DNA of 64,000 bases from Streptomyces sp. SCUT-3 (GCF_014083985.1 NZ_CP046907.1:5962501-6026500); one strand, 5' to 3'; shown: positions 42,971-51,857, numbered from the stretch's first letter. Numbers and translations are program-made. Notes: generated from the letters alone by a model not told the origin.

Positions 42971-44542
42971 ATGCGGATTCACACGGACACAAGAACGACC
43001 GGGCCTGCGGTGCGACGGGTCCTCCGGCGCGTGCCCCCGGCCCGCGGCGGCGCCCGCCGCCGGCCCGCCAGGACGGTGATCGCCCTGATGGGGGCCGTGG
43101 CGGCGTTGTGGCTGCCCCCGACGGCACTCGCCGCCCCGCCCGCGGCCGCACCGGACGCCGACTCGATCGACCGCTACGTCAGGGACTACATGGAGGAGAC
43201 GGGCCTGCCCGGCGCCGTGGTCGCGGTGACCAGGGGCGACCGGGTCGTCCGGGCGGCCGGGTACGGGCGCACCGCGGCGGGGAAGCGCATGACCGCGCAC
43301 ACGCCGGTGCCGGTCGCCTCGCTCTCCAAGGCCATGACCGCGATGGCCGTCCTGCAGCTGGTCGAAGCGGGCAGGGTCGACCTGGACCGGCCGGTCCGGC
43401 ACTACCTGCCCGAGTTCACCATGGCGGACCGGCGTGCCCGGAGGATCACCGTCCGGCAGCTGCTCAACCAGACGTCGGGAATGGCGGACTCCGCCCACCC
43501 CGACCTGACGCTCCCGCAACCGCGCACCCTGCGGCAGGCGGTGGCCGGCATGCGCCGGGCGGAGCTCGCGGCCGACCCGGGAAGCGAGTGGAACTACCAC
43601 AACCCCAACTACTTCGTCGCCGCCAGGCTGGTGGAGGTCGTCGGCGGACGGCCCTTCGCGGAGCACCTGTCCGCCCGCGTCCTCCGCCCGCTGGGCATGT
43701 CCGGCACCGAGTCGGTCGGCTCCACCACCGACATGCCCGAGCAGGCCCGGGGGTACGTCCGCGCCTACGGCCTGACGGTCGAACGCCCCCACCCCCGCTG
43801 GTTCGCGGCCGGAAGCTTCGGGGTCGTCACCACGGCGGACGACCTGACCCGGTGGCTCGTCGCGCAGAACAACCACGGCGTCTCCGCGGACGGTCGCCGT
43901 GCCGTCTCCGCCCTGAGTATCAGGACCATGCACACCCCGCCGGAGGGCGGCAGCTACGCGATGGGCTGGGCGGTGAGCGGGCCGGGGGAACGGCCCCGGA
44001 GGATCGAGCACACCGGCTGGCTCCTGACCCACAACGCCGTTGCGACACTGCTGCCCGACAGCGGGCTCGGCATCGCGGTCGTCACCAACACGGGAATGGT
44101 CTCCGGGGACGACGCCCCCGCCCTGGCCCGGGGCCTGGCCGACCTCGCCCGGGGCGGGAACCCCGCGGTGACCAGGCCGTTCACCATGACGGCCGACCAC
44201 GTCCTCGCCGCCCTCACCCTGCTGGCGGCCGCCCTCGGCGCGCTCGGCGCCGTCCGGGCGCCCCGCTGGGCCGGGCTCACCGCGCACCGCCCGCCGTGGA
44301 GGACGGGTCTGCGCATGCTGCCGTACGGCCTTCCCGTTCTCCTGCTCGTCTGCCTCGCCGACGTGTTCGGCCTGTTCATGAACCGGGCCGGAACCCTCTG
44401 GCAGGCCGCCCACGCCTGGCCCGCCCTCGCCGTCTGCTCGGCGACCGCCGCGCTGGCCTCCACCACGGTGATCACCGCACGGGCGCTCACCGCGTTCCGT
44501 GTCCGCCGCGCCCGCCCTCCCCGCGGCCGTTCCCGGGGGTGA
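42971..44542 (+). CDS. Membrane-anchored serine hydrolase (class C beta-lactamase / DD-peptidase family)
   Basis: The product is 523 residues. After a signal segment (TVIALMGAVAALWLPPTALA) comes a penicillin-binding/beta-lactamase domain with S-x-x-K in PVASLSKAMTAM (about 120), Y-x-N in SEWNYHNPNYF (about 212) and HTG in IEHTGWLLTHN (about 345). Three membrane helices close the protein. Such enzymes act on cell-wall peptides or esters outside the cell, and some are true beta-lactamases. It is divergent from a two-component system and shares the palindrome, so cell-envelope stress control is likely. ATG 42971 has GGTGGA upstream; ATG 42962 is an alternative. Confidence 0.85.
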   Translation: MRIHTDTRTTGPAVRRVLRRVPPARGGARRRPARTVIALMGAVAALWLPPTALAAPPAAAPDADSIDRYVRDYMEETGLPGAVVAVTRGDRVVRAAGYGRTAAGKRMTAHTPVPVASLSKAMTAMAVLQLVEAGRVDLDRPVRHYLPEFTMADRRARRITVRQLLNQTSGMADSAHPDLTLPQPRTLRQAVAGMRRAELAADPGSEWNYHNPNYFVAARLVEVVGGRPFAEHLSARVLRPLGMSGTESVGSTTDMPEQARGYVRAYGLTVERPHPRWFAAGSFGVVTTADDLTRWLVAQNNHGVSADGRRAVSALSIRTMHTPPEGGSYAMGWAVSGPGERPRRIEHTGWLLTHNAVATLLPDSGLGIAVVTNTGMVSGDDAPALARGLADLARGGNPAVTRPFTMTADHVLAALTLLAAALGALGAVRAPRWAGLTAHRPPWRTGLRMLPYGLPVLLLVCLADVFGLFMNRAGTLWQAAHAWPALAVCSATAALASTTVITARALTAFRVRRARPPRGRSRG

Positions 44543-44554
44543 GCGGGCCCGGGA

Positions 44555-44845
44555 TCAGTGGTGCGCCTCCTCGACCCTTCGGCGGACGTCCCCGAGGTGC
44601 TCGAGGGCCACGGTCACCAGGGCGGTCATGATGACGTGCTTGGGCCGGCGGGTGGTGAAGTGCAGTTCCTCGACGGCGGACGCCAGGGCGTCGGCGACCT
44701 CCCGGGGCATGTACCAGGACCGGCGGTCCATGGCCCGCCCCCGGGCGGCGGCCCGCGCCGCGTCGGCCGCGGCAGCGTCGGCCGCGGCGCCGGCGGTGGT
44801 TTCCGCGAGGGGGCCGGCCTCCGGGGGCGGCTGCTCCCCGCTCAC
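44555..44845 (-). CDS. Small DNA-binding-like protein (RHH or ParB-accessory type)
   Basis: The product is 96 residues. An Ala-rich N-terminus (ETTAGAAADAAAADAARAAA) precedes a compact domain MDRRSWYMPREVADALASAV followed by HFTTRRPKHVIMTALVTVAL. That is a YxP-x-x-x-A-x-x-L helix pair much like the small partner proteins that accompany ParA-type ATPases in actinobacterial plasmids and chromosomes. No ParA gene is present here, so it is an orphan. GTG 44845 has GGAGG at 7 nt and overlaps a tiny upstream frame as GTGA. Confidence 0.6.
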   Translation of the reverse strand: MSGEQPPPEAGPLAETTAGAAADAAAADAARAAARGRAMDRRSWYMPREVADALASAVEELHFTTRRPKHVIMTALVTVALEHLGDVRRRVEEAHH

Positions 44846-44928
44846 CGGGCGGCCTCCGGCGGCCCGGTGAGCGGGCCGAACCGGTCTCTCCGGCCCGTCA
44901 CGGCGGTGACGTGGTTGCGGGTGTTCAC
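44842..44928 (-). CDS. Tiny ORF (28 aa) overlapping the orphan DNA-binding gene
   Basis: GTG 44928 opens VNTRNHVTAVTGRRDRFGPL and stops in the GTGA that starts the next gene. It could be a leader peptide or the stub of a lost ParA gene. Evidence is limited to the overlap and a weak G-rich upstream site. Confidence 0.25.
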   Translation of the reverse strand: MNTRNHVTAVTGRRDRFGPLTGPPEAAR

Positions 44929-45114
44929 GGCTGCGGCCCCTGTCCGTCGTTTTCGTACGGAAAAACAAGGCAACTGGCGAGGCGCCAGAACCCGGCAGTA
45001 CCAGTACTCGCACGGGTGCGAGAGGGGGAGGTGCGACAGGTGCGACGCACACGGCGGACCGACTCGCGGACATGCGAGGCGTCAAATCTAGTCCCACCAT
45101 GAGACGTGGAAAGC

Positions 45115-45147
45115 GTGGGGATGGGCCGTACGGCCCATCGTCCCCAC
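45115..45147 (+). promoter_or_regulatory. Leader hairpin before the secreted 120-aa gene
   Basis: ATGGGCCGTACGGCCCAT (45121-45138) is a perfect palindrome extended by GTGGGG / TCCCCAC arms. It lies 26 nt before the start codon, in the expected leader or operator position. Confidence 0.5.
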
Positions 45148-45172
45148 TCTCTCGATGAAGGGAACAGCACCC

Positions 45173-45535
45173 ATGTCTGCTGAACGGCGTACCCCCAGGA
45201 GCAGGCGTCTGCTCAGGGCGTTCGGTCCCGCGCTGCTCGCCGGCGCGCTGGCGATCTCCCCGGCCGTCGCCTCCCAGGCCTCGGCCGCCACCAGCACAGA
45301 GACGTCCCAGGCAGCCACGCAGAGCACGTCCGTGCCTCGCGAATACCGTCAGGGCTATCGGGACGGCTTCGCGTTCGGCCTCGCGGACGCCGCGGACAAC
45401 TGCCGCAAGGACGGGTCTCCCGTCTACGGCCTGTTCAGGACGGAAACGTCCCGGACCAACCTGTACGAGAGGGGATTCGTCGCCGGGTACAACGCGGGCT
45501 TCCGTGTGGGGTACCGGGCCAACTGCTGGATCTGA
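45173..45535 (+). CDS. Small secreted protein of unknown function
   Basis: The product is 120 residues. The signal peptide is residues 1-38 (twin basic RRTPRSRRLLRAF, hydrophobic core, ASQASA cleavage). The mature 80 residues contain a repeated aromatic/Gly pattern: YRQGYRDGFAFGLADAADNC, then YERGFVAGYNAGFRVGYRAN and CWI, with two cysteines likely paired. The G-[FY]-x-x-G-[FY] repeats recall short surface-associated proteins. I recognise no named family. ATG 45173 has AAGGGAA upstream. Confidence 0.75.
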   Translation: MSAERRTPRSRRLLRAFGPALLAGALAISPAVASQASAATSTETSQAATQSTSVPREYRQGYRDGFAFGLADAADNCRKDGSPVYGLFRTETSRTNLYERGFVAGYNAGFRVGYRANCWI

Positions 45536-45544
45536 CGACCGGCC

Positions 45545-45583
45545 GGTGCTCCCCGCCCCCGCTCTGCGGGGGCGGGGAGCACC
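45545..45583 (+). terminator. Strong hairpin terminator
   Basis: An 18-bp perfect stem (45545-45562 with 45566-45583) and a TCT loop directly after the secreted gene. Confidence 0.8.
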
Positions 45584-45766
45584 GCTGTGCCCCGGCCGGG
45601 CGCCCCGCGGCGCCGTCGCGCGGCGCCCCCGCGCCGCCCCCGGCCGCCCGCCGGCCCGCCCCCGGCCGCGCCCGCCCTGCCGTCCGCGCCCGCCCGTCCG
45701 TCCCCGGACGGGCGGGCGCCCTCGTCCGGCCGGGTCCGGCCGGTAGCCCGGCCCGGGAGGAACGTC

Positions 45767-46219
45767 CTAGCCTCCTTCGGGCTCTCCCCGTTCAGGACGG
45801 GGGACGCCGGCCCGCTCGGTGGGCAGCAGCTCGCGGATGTCGTGCGGGAGGTCGTGGCTGAGCTTGTCCATCAGCCCGGGGGAGAGCGCGGCGTCGAGTA
45901 CCTCGAAGACCGCGCTCGCCTCCCGCAGCGCGGCGTCCTCGGCGACACCGCCGCGCCAGGAGATCCGGGCGGCGAAGGACGTCAGGTCGAACTTCTCCCC
46001 GCTCCCGCGCTGCTCGGCCCCGGGGGCGTGCGCGGCGACCACTCGGCGCAGGTGCTCCCCGACCTCGTGCGGCAGCTGCGCCGCGATGTGCTCGGCCAGG
46101 CCGTCCGGTACCCGCTCGGCCACCGTCTCCAAGGTGGCCCGCACCGCGCGTTCGGCCGCGCCCCGGTCGGGGAGCGCGGCCCGTGCCTGCACCAGTCCCA
46201 GGAATTCGTCGATGTTCAT
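45767..46219 (-). CDS. DUF2267 family protein
   Basis: The product is 150 residues. It shows two copies of the DUF2267 helical module: MNIDEFLGLVQARAALPDRG with AAERAVRATLETVAERVPDG, LAEHIAAQLP, then FAARISWRGG and AFEVLDAALSPGLMDKLSHD with LPHDIRELLP. Function unknown; members are often stress-linked. ATG 46219 starts the conserved MNIDEFL. It is divergent from the erythrin-like gene. Confidence 0.85.
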   Translation of the reverse strand: MNIDEFLGLVQARAALPDRGAAERAVRATLETVAERVPDGLAEHIAAQLPHEVGEHLRRVVAAHAPGAEQRGSGEKFDLTSFAARISWRGGVAEDAALREASAVFEVLDAALSPGLMDKLSHDLPHDIRELLPTERAGVPRPERGEPEGG

Positions 46220-46606
46220 GGTCTGTCGCTTTCCGTGTACCGGCAGGTCGTGACGGCCCTCCGGCCGCCGTACGTCCGCGGTCGCGAGCGCGGCCCGCGG
46301 CCGGGGGGGGCCTCCTGCCGTGCCGGCGCCTTCGAACAGGCGGCTTGCCGTACCGCCCGCGCCGAAACCTGACGGACACGGGGCCGGCCGGGGCGGCCCG
46401 GAGGCGGCCCGCCGTCCGGCGCACCGCGGAGGAACGCGGGTCACGCCACGTATCCGACCTGCAACTGTGCGGCATACGGCCGCATCGTTGTCACTCCTCC
46501 GCAGGACTGTATGCGTGTCGCCGTATGACTTCCCGGATCGGGGTGAGAGTGCGGGCGGGGGCACACGGCTCCGGCGCTTCCACAGCGCCGTGAAAGGAAG
46601 CTCAAG
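46220..46606. promoter_or_regulatory. Divergent promoter region with CATACGGC/GCCGTATG inverted repeat
   Basis: This 387-bp gap has no gene. Two 8-bp arms, 46473-46480 and 46520-46527, are exact inverted copies 39 bp apart, with another TATGCG element between them. They are candidate operator or sigma-factor elements for the ferritin-like gene. Confidence 0.4.
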
Positions 46607-47680
46607 ATGTCCATCCGTCCTGTCCGCGCGCTCGCGGTGCTCACTCTCGCCTCGGCCGCGGTGGCCGGCGGCACCCTGCCCGCCGTCCTCGCCTCTCCCT
46701 CCACCACCGGTGGCGTCCACGCGGACGCCTCCCCGGTCCTGCCCGGCGCCGGTGCGGCGGACGGTCAGCTCACGCCCATGGCGCCCGGGGCGCTCGCGGG
46801 GCCCGACGTGCTGGGAGGGATGGAGTCGGACCTCACGCCGGCCGCCGCCCGGCGCACTGTGGCCGACCTCAGGACCGCGATGCGCGGTGAGGCCTTCGCC
46901 CACGCCTCGTACCAACTCTTCAGCCTGCAGGCCGCCCGGGAGAACCTGCCGCGCACGGCGGAGCTGTTCGCCGACACCTCCCGCGAGGAACTGGGCGACC
47001 ACTTCGCCAAGCAGGCCGCCCTGGTCGCCCTGGTCGGAGGCGGGGAGGCCAACCTGCGCCGGGTCCTCAACGATCAGGACCGCATGATCGAGGACTACCT
47101 CGTCTTCGCCGACGAGGCCCGTCGCGACGGCGACAACCCCGCCGCCGAGCTGTTCGCCGAGATCGCCCGCAACAAGGAGGCCCACCGCAAGGCCGTGGTG
47201 GCCGCCCTGAAGGCCGTCGCCGAGGGCAAGGACGTCGACGTTCCCGCGCTGCCGGCCGTCCGGCACGAGGCCGTCGTCGCCGGCCTGCCCCAGGTCACCT
47301 CCCCGCACACCCTGCTCCGCCTGCACGCCGCCCTGCACGACGAGGCGCACTCCCACGCGGCTCTCCTGCTGTTCGCCGAGCACGCCAAGAACCACGGACA
47401 CCCCAAGCTGGCCGCCATGCTCAACGGTCTGGCCGAGGTCGAGTTCAACGACCACTTCGCCCGCCTGGCCCGCATGGCCGGTCTGGTCGGCACCACCGAG
47501 GACAACCTGCGCGCCGCCGTCGGCGGTGAGCGCTACGAGTCGAAGGTGGTGTACCCGGCCTTCGCCGAGCGCGCCCGCGCCGCCGGCGAGTCCCGGGCGG
47601 CCGAGGTCTTCGCCGAAGCCGCGGCCGACGAGACCAAGCACGCCGCCGCCTTCGAGAAGGCACTGAGCAACCGCGGCTGA
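46607..47680 (+). CDS. Exported protein with two rubrerythrin/ferritin-like domains
   Basis: The product is 357 residues. A signal peptide (about 1-30, ending VLASP) precedes two homologous four-helix domains. Domain 1 has AMRGEAFAHASYQLFSLQA, REELGDHFAKQAALVALVGG and FAEIARNKEAHRKAVV. Domain 2 has LHAALHDEAHSHAALLLFA, VEFNDHFARLARMAGLVGTT and FAEAAADETKHAAAFEKAL. The E-x-x-H pairs in each domain are rubrerythrin di-iron ligands. Rubrerythrins reduce peroxides; location outside the membrane is unusual and rests on the signal peptide. ATG 46607 has AAAGGAAG upstream. Confidence 0.82.
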   Translation: MSIRPVRALAVLTLASAAVAGGTLPAVLASPSTTGGVHADASPVLPGAGAADGQLTPMAPGALAGPDVLGGMESDLTPAAARRTVADLRTAMRGEAFAHASYQLFSLQAARENLPRTAELFADTSREELGDHFAKQAALVALVGGGEANLRRVLNDQDRMIEDYLVFADEARRDGDNPAAELFAEIARNKEAHRKAVVAALKAVAEGKDVDVPALPAVRHEAVVAGLPQVTSPHTLLRLHAALHDEAHSHAALLLFAEHAKNHGHPKLAAMLNGLAEVEFNDHFARLARMAGLVGTTEDNLRAAVGGERYESKVVYPAFAERARAAGESRAAEVFAEAAADETKHAAAFEKALSNRG

Positions 47681-47722
47681 CCCGCCCTGCCGGCCCGCTT
47701 AGCCGGCCCGCTCTGCCGGACA

Positions 47723-47761
47723 GGACGGTCCGGCCCCGCCGGTACCGGGGCCGGACCGTCC
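47723..47761 (+). terminator. Hairpin terminator after the erythrin gene
   Basis: A 15-bp perfect stem (47723-47737 with 47747-47761). Confidence 0.75.
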
Positions 47762-47893
47762 TCCCGACGGTATTGCCCAACCGGGGAGAAGCCCGCGCGG
47801 ACACGAGCGCGCCTCTGCCGGCGCCCCCGGCACGAAGCGCGCTGCCGTGAGGGCGACGCCGGGGAGTGCCCCGGCGCGCCGACAGACGTTTTC

Positions 47894-47929
47894 GACGAAG
47901 CCCCGGGGCCGGTGCCCCGGGGCTTCGTC
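47894..47929. terminator. Hairpin terminator facing the pirin gene
   Basis: A 16-bp perfect stem (47894-47909 with 47914-47929) with a CGGT loop, 30 bp past the pirin stop codon. Confidence 0.7.
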
Positions 47930-47958
47930 CTGCGGTCACCGGCCCCGCGGGCGGGCTG

Positions 47959-48720
47959 TCAGCCCGTGGAGACGGCGGCGTGCATCTCCCACATCAGCAC
48001 CTCGGCGCCGTCGGGGCCGCCGGTGATGCGCCGGCCGTCGGAGGCGGTGATGCGGACGGCGTCGCCGGTGGCCAGCGGGCCTGCGCCCTCGAGCTCGGCG
48101 GTGCCGCGGGCGACGAAGAGGTGGACGAAGGGGGCGGCGGCCAGCTCCAGGGTCTCGGCGGGACGGATGCGGGCGACGTGCAGGGCGGCGTGCTTCTGCC
48201 GGATGCCGATCGCGCGCCGGTCGCTGTGCCTGGGCATGCCGGAGGCGAGGGTGGTCCAGCCGCCGCGGGCGAGTTCGTCGTTGATGTCGAGCTGCTCGTA
48301 GCCGGGGCGGATACCGGCCTCGTCGGGAATGGTCCACATCTGGACGAAGTGGACGGGGTCCTGGTGCGCGGGCTCGCCGGTGAGGGTCCACGAGTCGTTC
48401 TTCTCACTGTGGAGGATGCCGGTGCCTGCGCTCATCCGCTGGGCGAGGCCGGGGTAGATCACCCCGTTGTGGCCCTCGGAGTCCTGGTGGACGAGGCCGC
48501 CGTCGAGGACCCAGGTGATGATCTCCATGTCCCGGTGGGGGTGGGTCTCGAAGCCGGTGCCGGGCGCGACGACGTCGTCGTTGGAGACCAGCAGCAGTCC
48601 GAAGTGGGTGTTCTTCGGGTCCCAGTGGCGGGAGAAGGAGAAGGAGTGACGGGAGTCGAGCCAGCCGGCGCGGGTGTGGAAGCGCTCGTCCGCGCGGCGG
48701 ATGTCGAGGATGGAGACCAT
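47959..48720 (-). CDS. Pirin family protein (quercetinase-like, YhhW type)
   Basis: The product is 253 residues with the bicupin pirin fold. The metal site of the N-terminal cupin is seen in GFETHPHRDMEIITWVLDGG (H-x-H) and in GTGILHSEKNDS (H-x-E). DSRHSFSFSRHWDP at the start and VQMWTIPDEAGIRPGYEQLD are family markers. Bacterial pirins oxidise flavonols or act as redox-sensitive regulators. ATG 48720 begins MVSILDIRRAD. It is divergent from a WrbA-type quinone reductase with operator-like dyads in the gap. Confidence 0.9.
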   Translation of the reverse strand: MVSILDIRRADERFHTRAGWLDSRHSFSFSRHWDPKNTHFGLLLVSNDDVVAPGTGFETHPHRDMEIITWVLDGGLVHQDSEGHNGVIYPGLAQRMSAGTGILHSEKNDSWTLTGEPAHQDPVHFVQMWTIPDEAGIRPGYEQLDINDELARGGWTTLASGMPRHSDRRAIGIRQKHAALHVARIRPAETLELAAAPFVHLFVARGTAELEGAGPLATGDAVRITASDGRRITGGPDGAEVLMWEMHAAVSTG

Positions 48721-48764
48721 GGGGGAGTCCTTGTCGTCCGTGCGGCCGGGCTGCCGGACCGCGC

Positions 48765-48857
48765 TTGTAGTTGAATATTATACAAAAAGCCGGGCCGAAT
48801 CATTCCCTGCTCGTCCGGGCGGTCCGATCGCCTCGAAAATGGTTTAAGGTTGAACCA
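48765..48857. promoter_or_regulatory. Operator dyads between pirin and WrbA genes
   Basis: An AT-rich 21-bp imperfect dyad with TTGTA / TACAA ends (48765-48785) and a second dyad TGGTT-n8-AACCA (48840-48857) lie in the divergent gap. They resemble sites of MarR/HxlR-type redox repressors. No such repressor gene is adjacent. Confidence 0.5.
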
Positions 48858-48900
48858 GTGCCCGGTCGACGGGCGCGGAGCGCAAGGACGAAATCTGTCA

Positions 48901-49577
48901 TGGGCATCTTTAGCCGCAACCGCACGAACACCCCCCACGGAACGGAGAACCCCGCTGTGAGCACCCCGACCAAGGTCGCCGTCGTCTACTACTCCTCCAC
49001 CGGTACGATCGCCGAGGTCGCCCGGGAGATCGCCCAGTACGCGGAGAAGGCCGGTGCCGAGGTCCGCCTGCTCAAGGCCGCCGAACTGGCCCCGCAGGCC
49101 GCGATCGACTCCAACCCCGCCTGGGCCGCCAACGCCGCCGCCACCGCCGACGTCCCCCACGCCACCCCGGCCGACATCGAGTGGGCCGACGCCGTGGTCT
49201 TCGGCTCGCCCACCCGCTTCGGCAACATCGCCTCCCAGCTGAAGCAGTTCATCGACACCCTCGGCGGCCTGTGGGCCCAGGGCAAGCTGGCCGACAAGGT
49301 CTACAGCGGCTTCACCTCCTCCGCCACCACCCACGGCGGCCAGGAGTCCACCCTGCTCGCCCTGTACAACTCCTTCCACCACTTCGGCGGCATCGTCGTC
49401 GCCCCCGGCTACACCGACCCCGCCAAGTTCGCCGACGGCAACCCCTACGGCACCTCCCACGTCGACGCCCAGGGCAACAATCCCGTCGACGACACCACCC
49501 GCGCCGCCGCCCGCGTCCAGGCCGAGCGCGTCGTGAAGATCGCCTCCGCCCTCAAGGCCGGCCTCGCCGCCGCCTGA
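48901..49577 (+). CDS. wrbA: NAD(P)H:quinone oxidoreductase, WrbA type
   Basis: The product is 225 residues. FMN-binding loop VVYYSSTGTIAEVAREIAQY near the start, FGSPTRFGNIASQLKQFIDT near residue 100, FTSSATTHGGQESTLLALYN at about 138 and VAPGYTDP define type IV WrbA flavoproteins, which reduce quinones by two electrons and so avoid semiquinones. ATG 48901 adds a basic 19-residue lead (MGIFSRNRTN); GTG 48958 gives a standard 206-residue WrbA and also has GGAG upstream. It is divergent from pirin, a pairing that fits quinone stress. Confidence 0.9.
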
Positions 49578-49786
49578 GCCGCACCCGGCACGGAAGCACG
49601 GGCCCCGGGCCGGCCGCACGACGGAGTACAACGGAGTGCGACGGAGTGCGGCCGGCCAGGCCCGGACTGACGCCGCCCGGCCCGGGCCCCGCCCGGTACA
49701 AGGGCTCGCCGGGGGCGCCGCGGGAGGCCCCGGGCGAACCACGGGACCCGGGCCCCGCCCCGACCGCGCGCGAGAGGATACGGAAC

Positions 49787-50755
49787 ATGAGCAACCTCGA
49801 TCTTCGACCGGTGCCGAGCGCCTGCGGCGGCCGTGGCGACGTCTCCGCCGCCCCCGTGCACGAGCTCCTGCCTCCCCGCAGAGTCCCGCTCGGCGAGAGC
49901 ACCGTGGTACGGCGCCTGCTGCCCAACCTGGGCCGGCGCATGGTCGGCGCCTGGTGCTTCGTGGACCACTACGGCCCCGACGACATCGCCGACGAGCCGG
50001 GCATGCAGGTCCCCCCGCACCCGCACATCGGACTGCAGACGGTCAGCTGGCTGCACGAGGGCGAGGTCCTGCACCGCGACAGCCTGGGCAGCCTGCAGAC
50101 CGTCCGCCCCCGCGAGCTGGGCCTGATGACGGCAGGCCGGGCGATCTCGCACTCGGAGGAGTCCCCCCGAGAGCACGCCCGCCTCCTGCACGGCGCCCAA
50201 CTGTGGGTCGCCCTTCCCGACGCACACCGGCACACCGCGCCGGCCTTCGAGCACCACGCGGACCTCCCCGTGGTCACCCACGGCCCGGGACTGCGCGCCA
50301 CCGTGATCCTGGGCGAACTGGACGGCGCGGCGTCCCCGGGGACCGCGTACACCCCGATCGTCGGCGCCGACATCGCACTGACCCGCGGCACGGAGGCACG
50401 GCTGCCGGTCGAGCCGGACTTCGAGTACGCGGTCCTGACCATGTCCGGTTCCGTCGAGGCCGACGGAGTGCCCCTGGAACCCGGGTCCATGCTCTACCTC
50501 GGCTGCGGCCGCACGGAGCTGGCGCTGCGGGCTGACACCGACAGTGCCCTGATGCTCCTGGGCGGCGAACCGTTCGAGGAGAAGATCATCATGTGGTGGA
50601 ACTTCGTCGGCCGCTCCCACGAGGAGATCGAGACGGCGCGGGCGGACTGGGCGGCGGGCTCCCGCTTCGGCGAGGTCAAGGGCTACGACGGCGCCCGCCT
50701 CCCCGCCCCCCAACTCCCCCCAGTGGCCCTGAAACCCCGGGGACGGGTGCGCTGA
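49787..50755 (+). CDS. Second pirin family protein
   Basis: The product is 322 residues, longer than the first pirin. Cupin metal site: VPPHPHIGLQTVSWLHEGEV (H-x-H) and GRAISHSEESP (H-x-E). GAWCFVDHYGPDD at about 50 and ALPDAHRHTAPAFEHHADLP belong to the larger pirin branch (YhaK/PirA type). An IIMWWNFVGRSHEEIETARA ending is diagnostic for this branch. GAGAGGA precedes ATG 49787. It probably shares transcription with wrbA, 209 bp upstream. Confidence 0.88.
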   Translation: MSNLDLRPVPSACGGRGDVSAAPVHELLPPRRVPLGESTVVRRLLPNLGRRMVGAWCFVDHYGPDDIADEPGMQVPPHPHIGLQTVSWLHEGEVLHRDSLGSLQTVRPRELGLMTAGRAISHSEESPREHARLLHGAQLWVALPDAHRHTAPAFEHHADLPVVTHGPGLRATVILGELDGAASPGTAYTPIVGADIALTRGTEARLPVEPDFEYAVLTMSGSVEADGVPLEPGSMLYLGCGRTELALRADTDSALMLLGGEPFEEKIIMWWNFVGRSHEEIETARADWAAGSRFGEVKGYDGARLPAPQLPPVALKPRGRVR

Positions 50756-50888
50756 CCTGAGGTTTTCCGCGGCAACCCCGTTGTCGGGCGGCGTGCTGCG
50801 GGGCTCCTCCGCACGGCCCGCCCGAAGGCGGATGCCGGTCGCAAGTGTCGGCAGGTGTGACCAGCTCTCGTCGGACACTTGCTGACCT

Positions 50889-51755
50889 TCACGGTGGCTG
50901 CCGTGTCCGGCTGCTGGGCGGCCGGGTGCAGGCCCAGCAGGTGCCGCCAGGACAGGGGGTGCCGGCGAGCGGGCGGACGGCGAGGCCGGGTGTCGGCGGG
51001 AAGGTGGCCCGGCACAGGCCGACCGCCCGGCCCACCTGCACCAGGTGCACACAGGACGCGGTGTCCGTCTCGTACATGCGCCGGGGCGTGAAGCCGGCCC
51101 GGGCGCAGGCCGCGGTGAAGCAGTCCGCGAAGCAGCCGTCGCCGGGGACGCACGCCCATTCCTCGTCCGCGAGCGCGGCCGGGTCGACCTCGCGCCCGCG
51201 GGCCGGCCGGTGCCGGTCGGCGAGCATCACGCAGACGGGGTCGACGGCGATCTCCTCCCAGAGGACGTGCGGGCACTGCGGCGGCGGCGCCGAGCCGCAG
51301 GTGCCGGTGAGAACGTAGTCCAGGCGGCCCTCGGCCAGCAGCTCCGCCAGTTCCCGCTCCGACCAGGAGGCGCAGGTGGACACGGTGGTGCCGGGCACCG
51401 CGTCGGCGAGCCGGTCCACCAGGGCACCCAGCAGCGGTCCGTGCGTGGCGCCGAGCCGCAGCCGCTGCCGCTGCCCGTCCGGCCGGGTCCGCGCGAACAG
51501 GGCTGCCTCCCGCTGGAGGTCGCTCACCGCGGGCAGCACGATCCGGGTACGTTCGAGGACCAGTTCACCGAGGGCGGTGGTGGTCACTCCGTGCCGCCCG
51601 CGTTCGAACAGCGCGCCGCCCAGGGCCCGTTCGATGCGTCTGAGCTGCGCGCTGAGCGCGGGCTGGGTAAGCCCCAGTACGCTCGCCGCCCTGGTCAGGC
51701 TGCCCGCGTCGGCGATGGCCCGGATGGTCTTCAGATGCCGCAACTCCAGCTCCAT
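50889..51755 (-). CDS. LysR family transcriptional regulator, C-terminus possibly frameshifted
   Basis: The product is 288 residues as written. The HTH is at 1-62 (ELRHLKTIRAIADAGSLTRA, then SVLGLTQPALSAQLRRIERA). The effector domain includes RLRLGATHGPLLGALVDRLA. Near the end the frame reads LAVRPLAGTPCPGGTCWACT; adding one C in the run complementary to 50955-50959 would instead give LAGTPLSWRHLLGLHP, the usual LysR ending. So the last about 20 residues are doubtful. It is divergent from the AraC gene (102 bp), and may control it or the dioxygenase. Confidence 0.82.
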   Translation of the reverse strand: MELELRHLKTIRAIADAGSLTRAASVLGLTQPALSAQLRRIERALGGALFERGRHGVTTTALGELVLERTRIVLPAVSDLQREAALFARTRPDGQRQRLRLGATHGPLLGALVDRLADAVPGTTVSTCASWSERELAELLAEGRLDYVLTGTCGSAPPPQCPHVLWEEIAVDPVCVMLADRHRPARGREVDPAALADEEWACVPGDGCFADCFTAACARAGFTPRRMYETDTASCVHLVQVGRAVGLCRATFPPTPGLAVRPLAGTPCPGGTCWACTRPPSSRTRQPP

Positions 51756-51857
51756 GAGGGGAGCTTGCGGTCCCGGAGGACGACGGGCAAGGGGTTGGTA
51801 CAGACCTGAACGGGAACGGATGTGCCCGACCAGGTCGTGTCCCCGAGAGGAGTACGA

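Noticed and set aside
42862-42972. Longer histidine kinase start at 42972
   Set aside because: The extension covers the palindrome and the hydrolase promoter, and its residues look non-coding.
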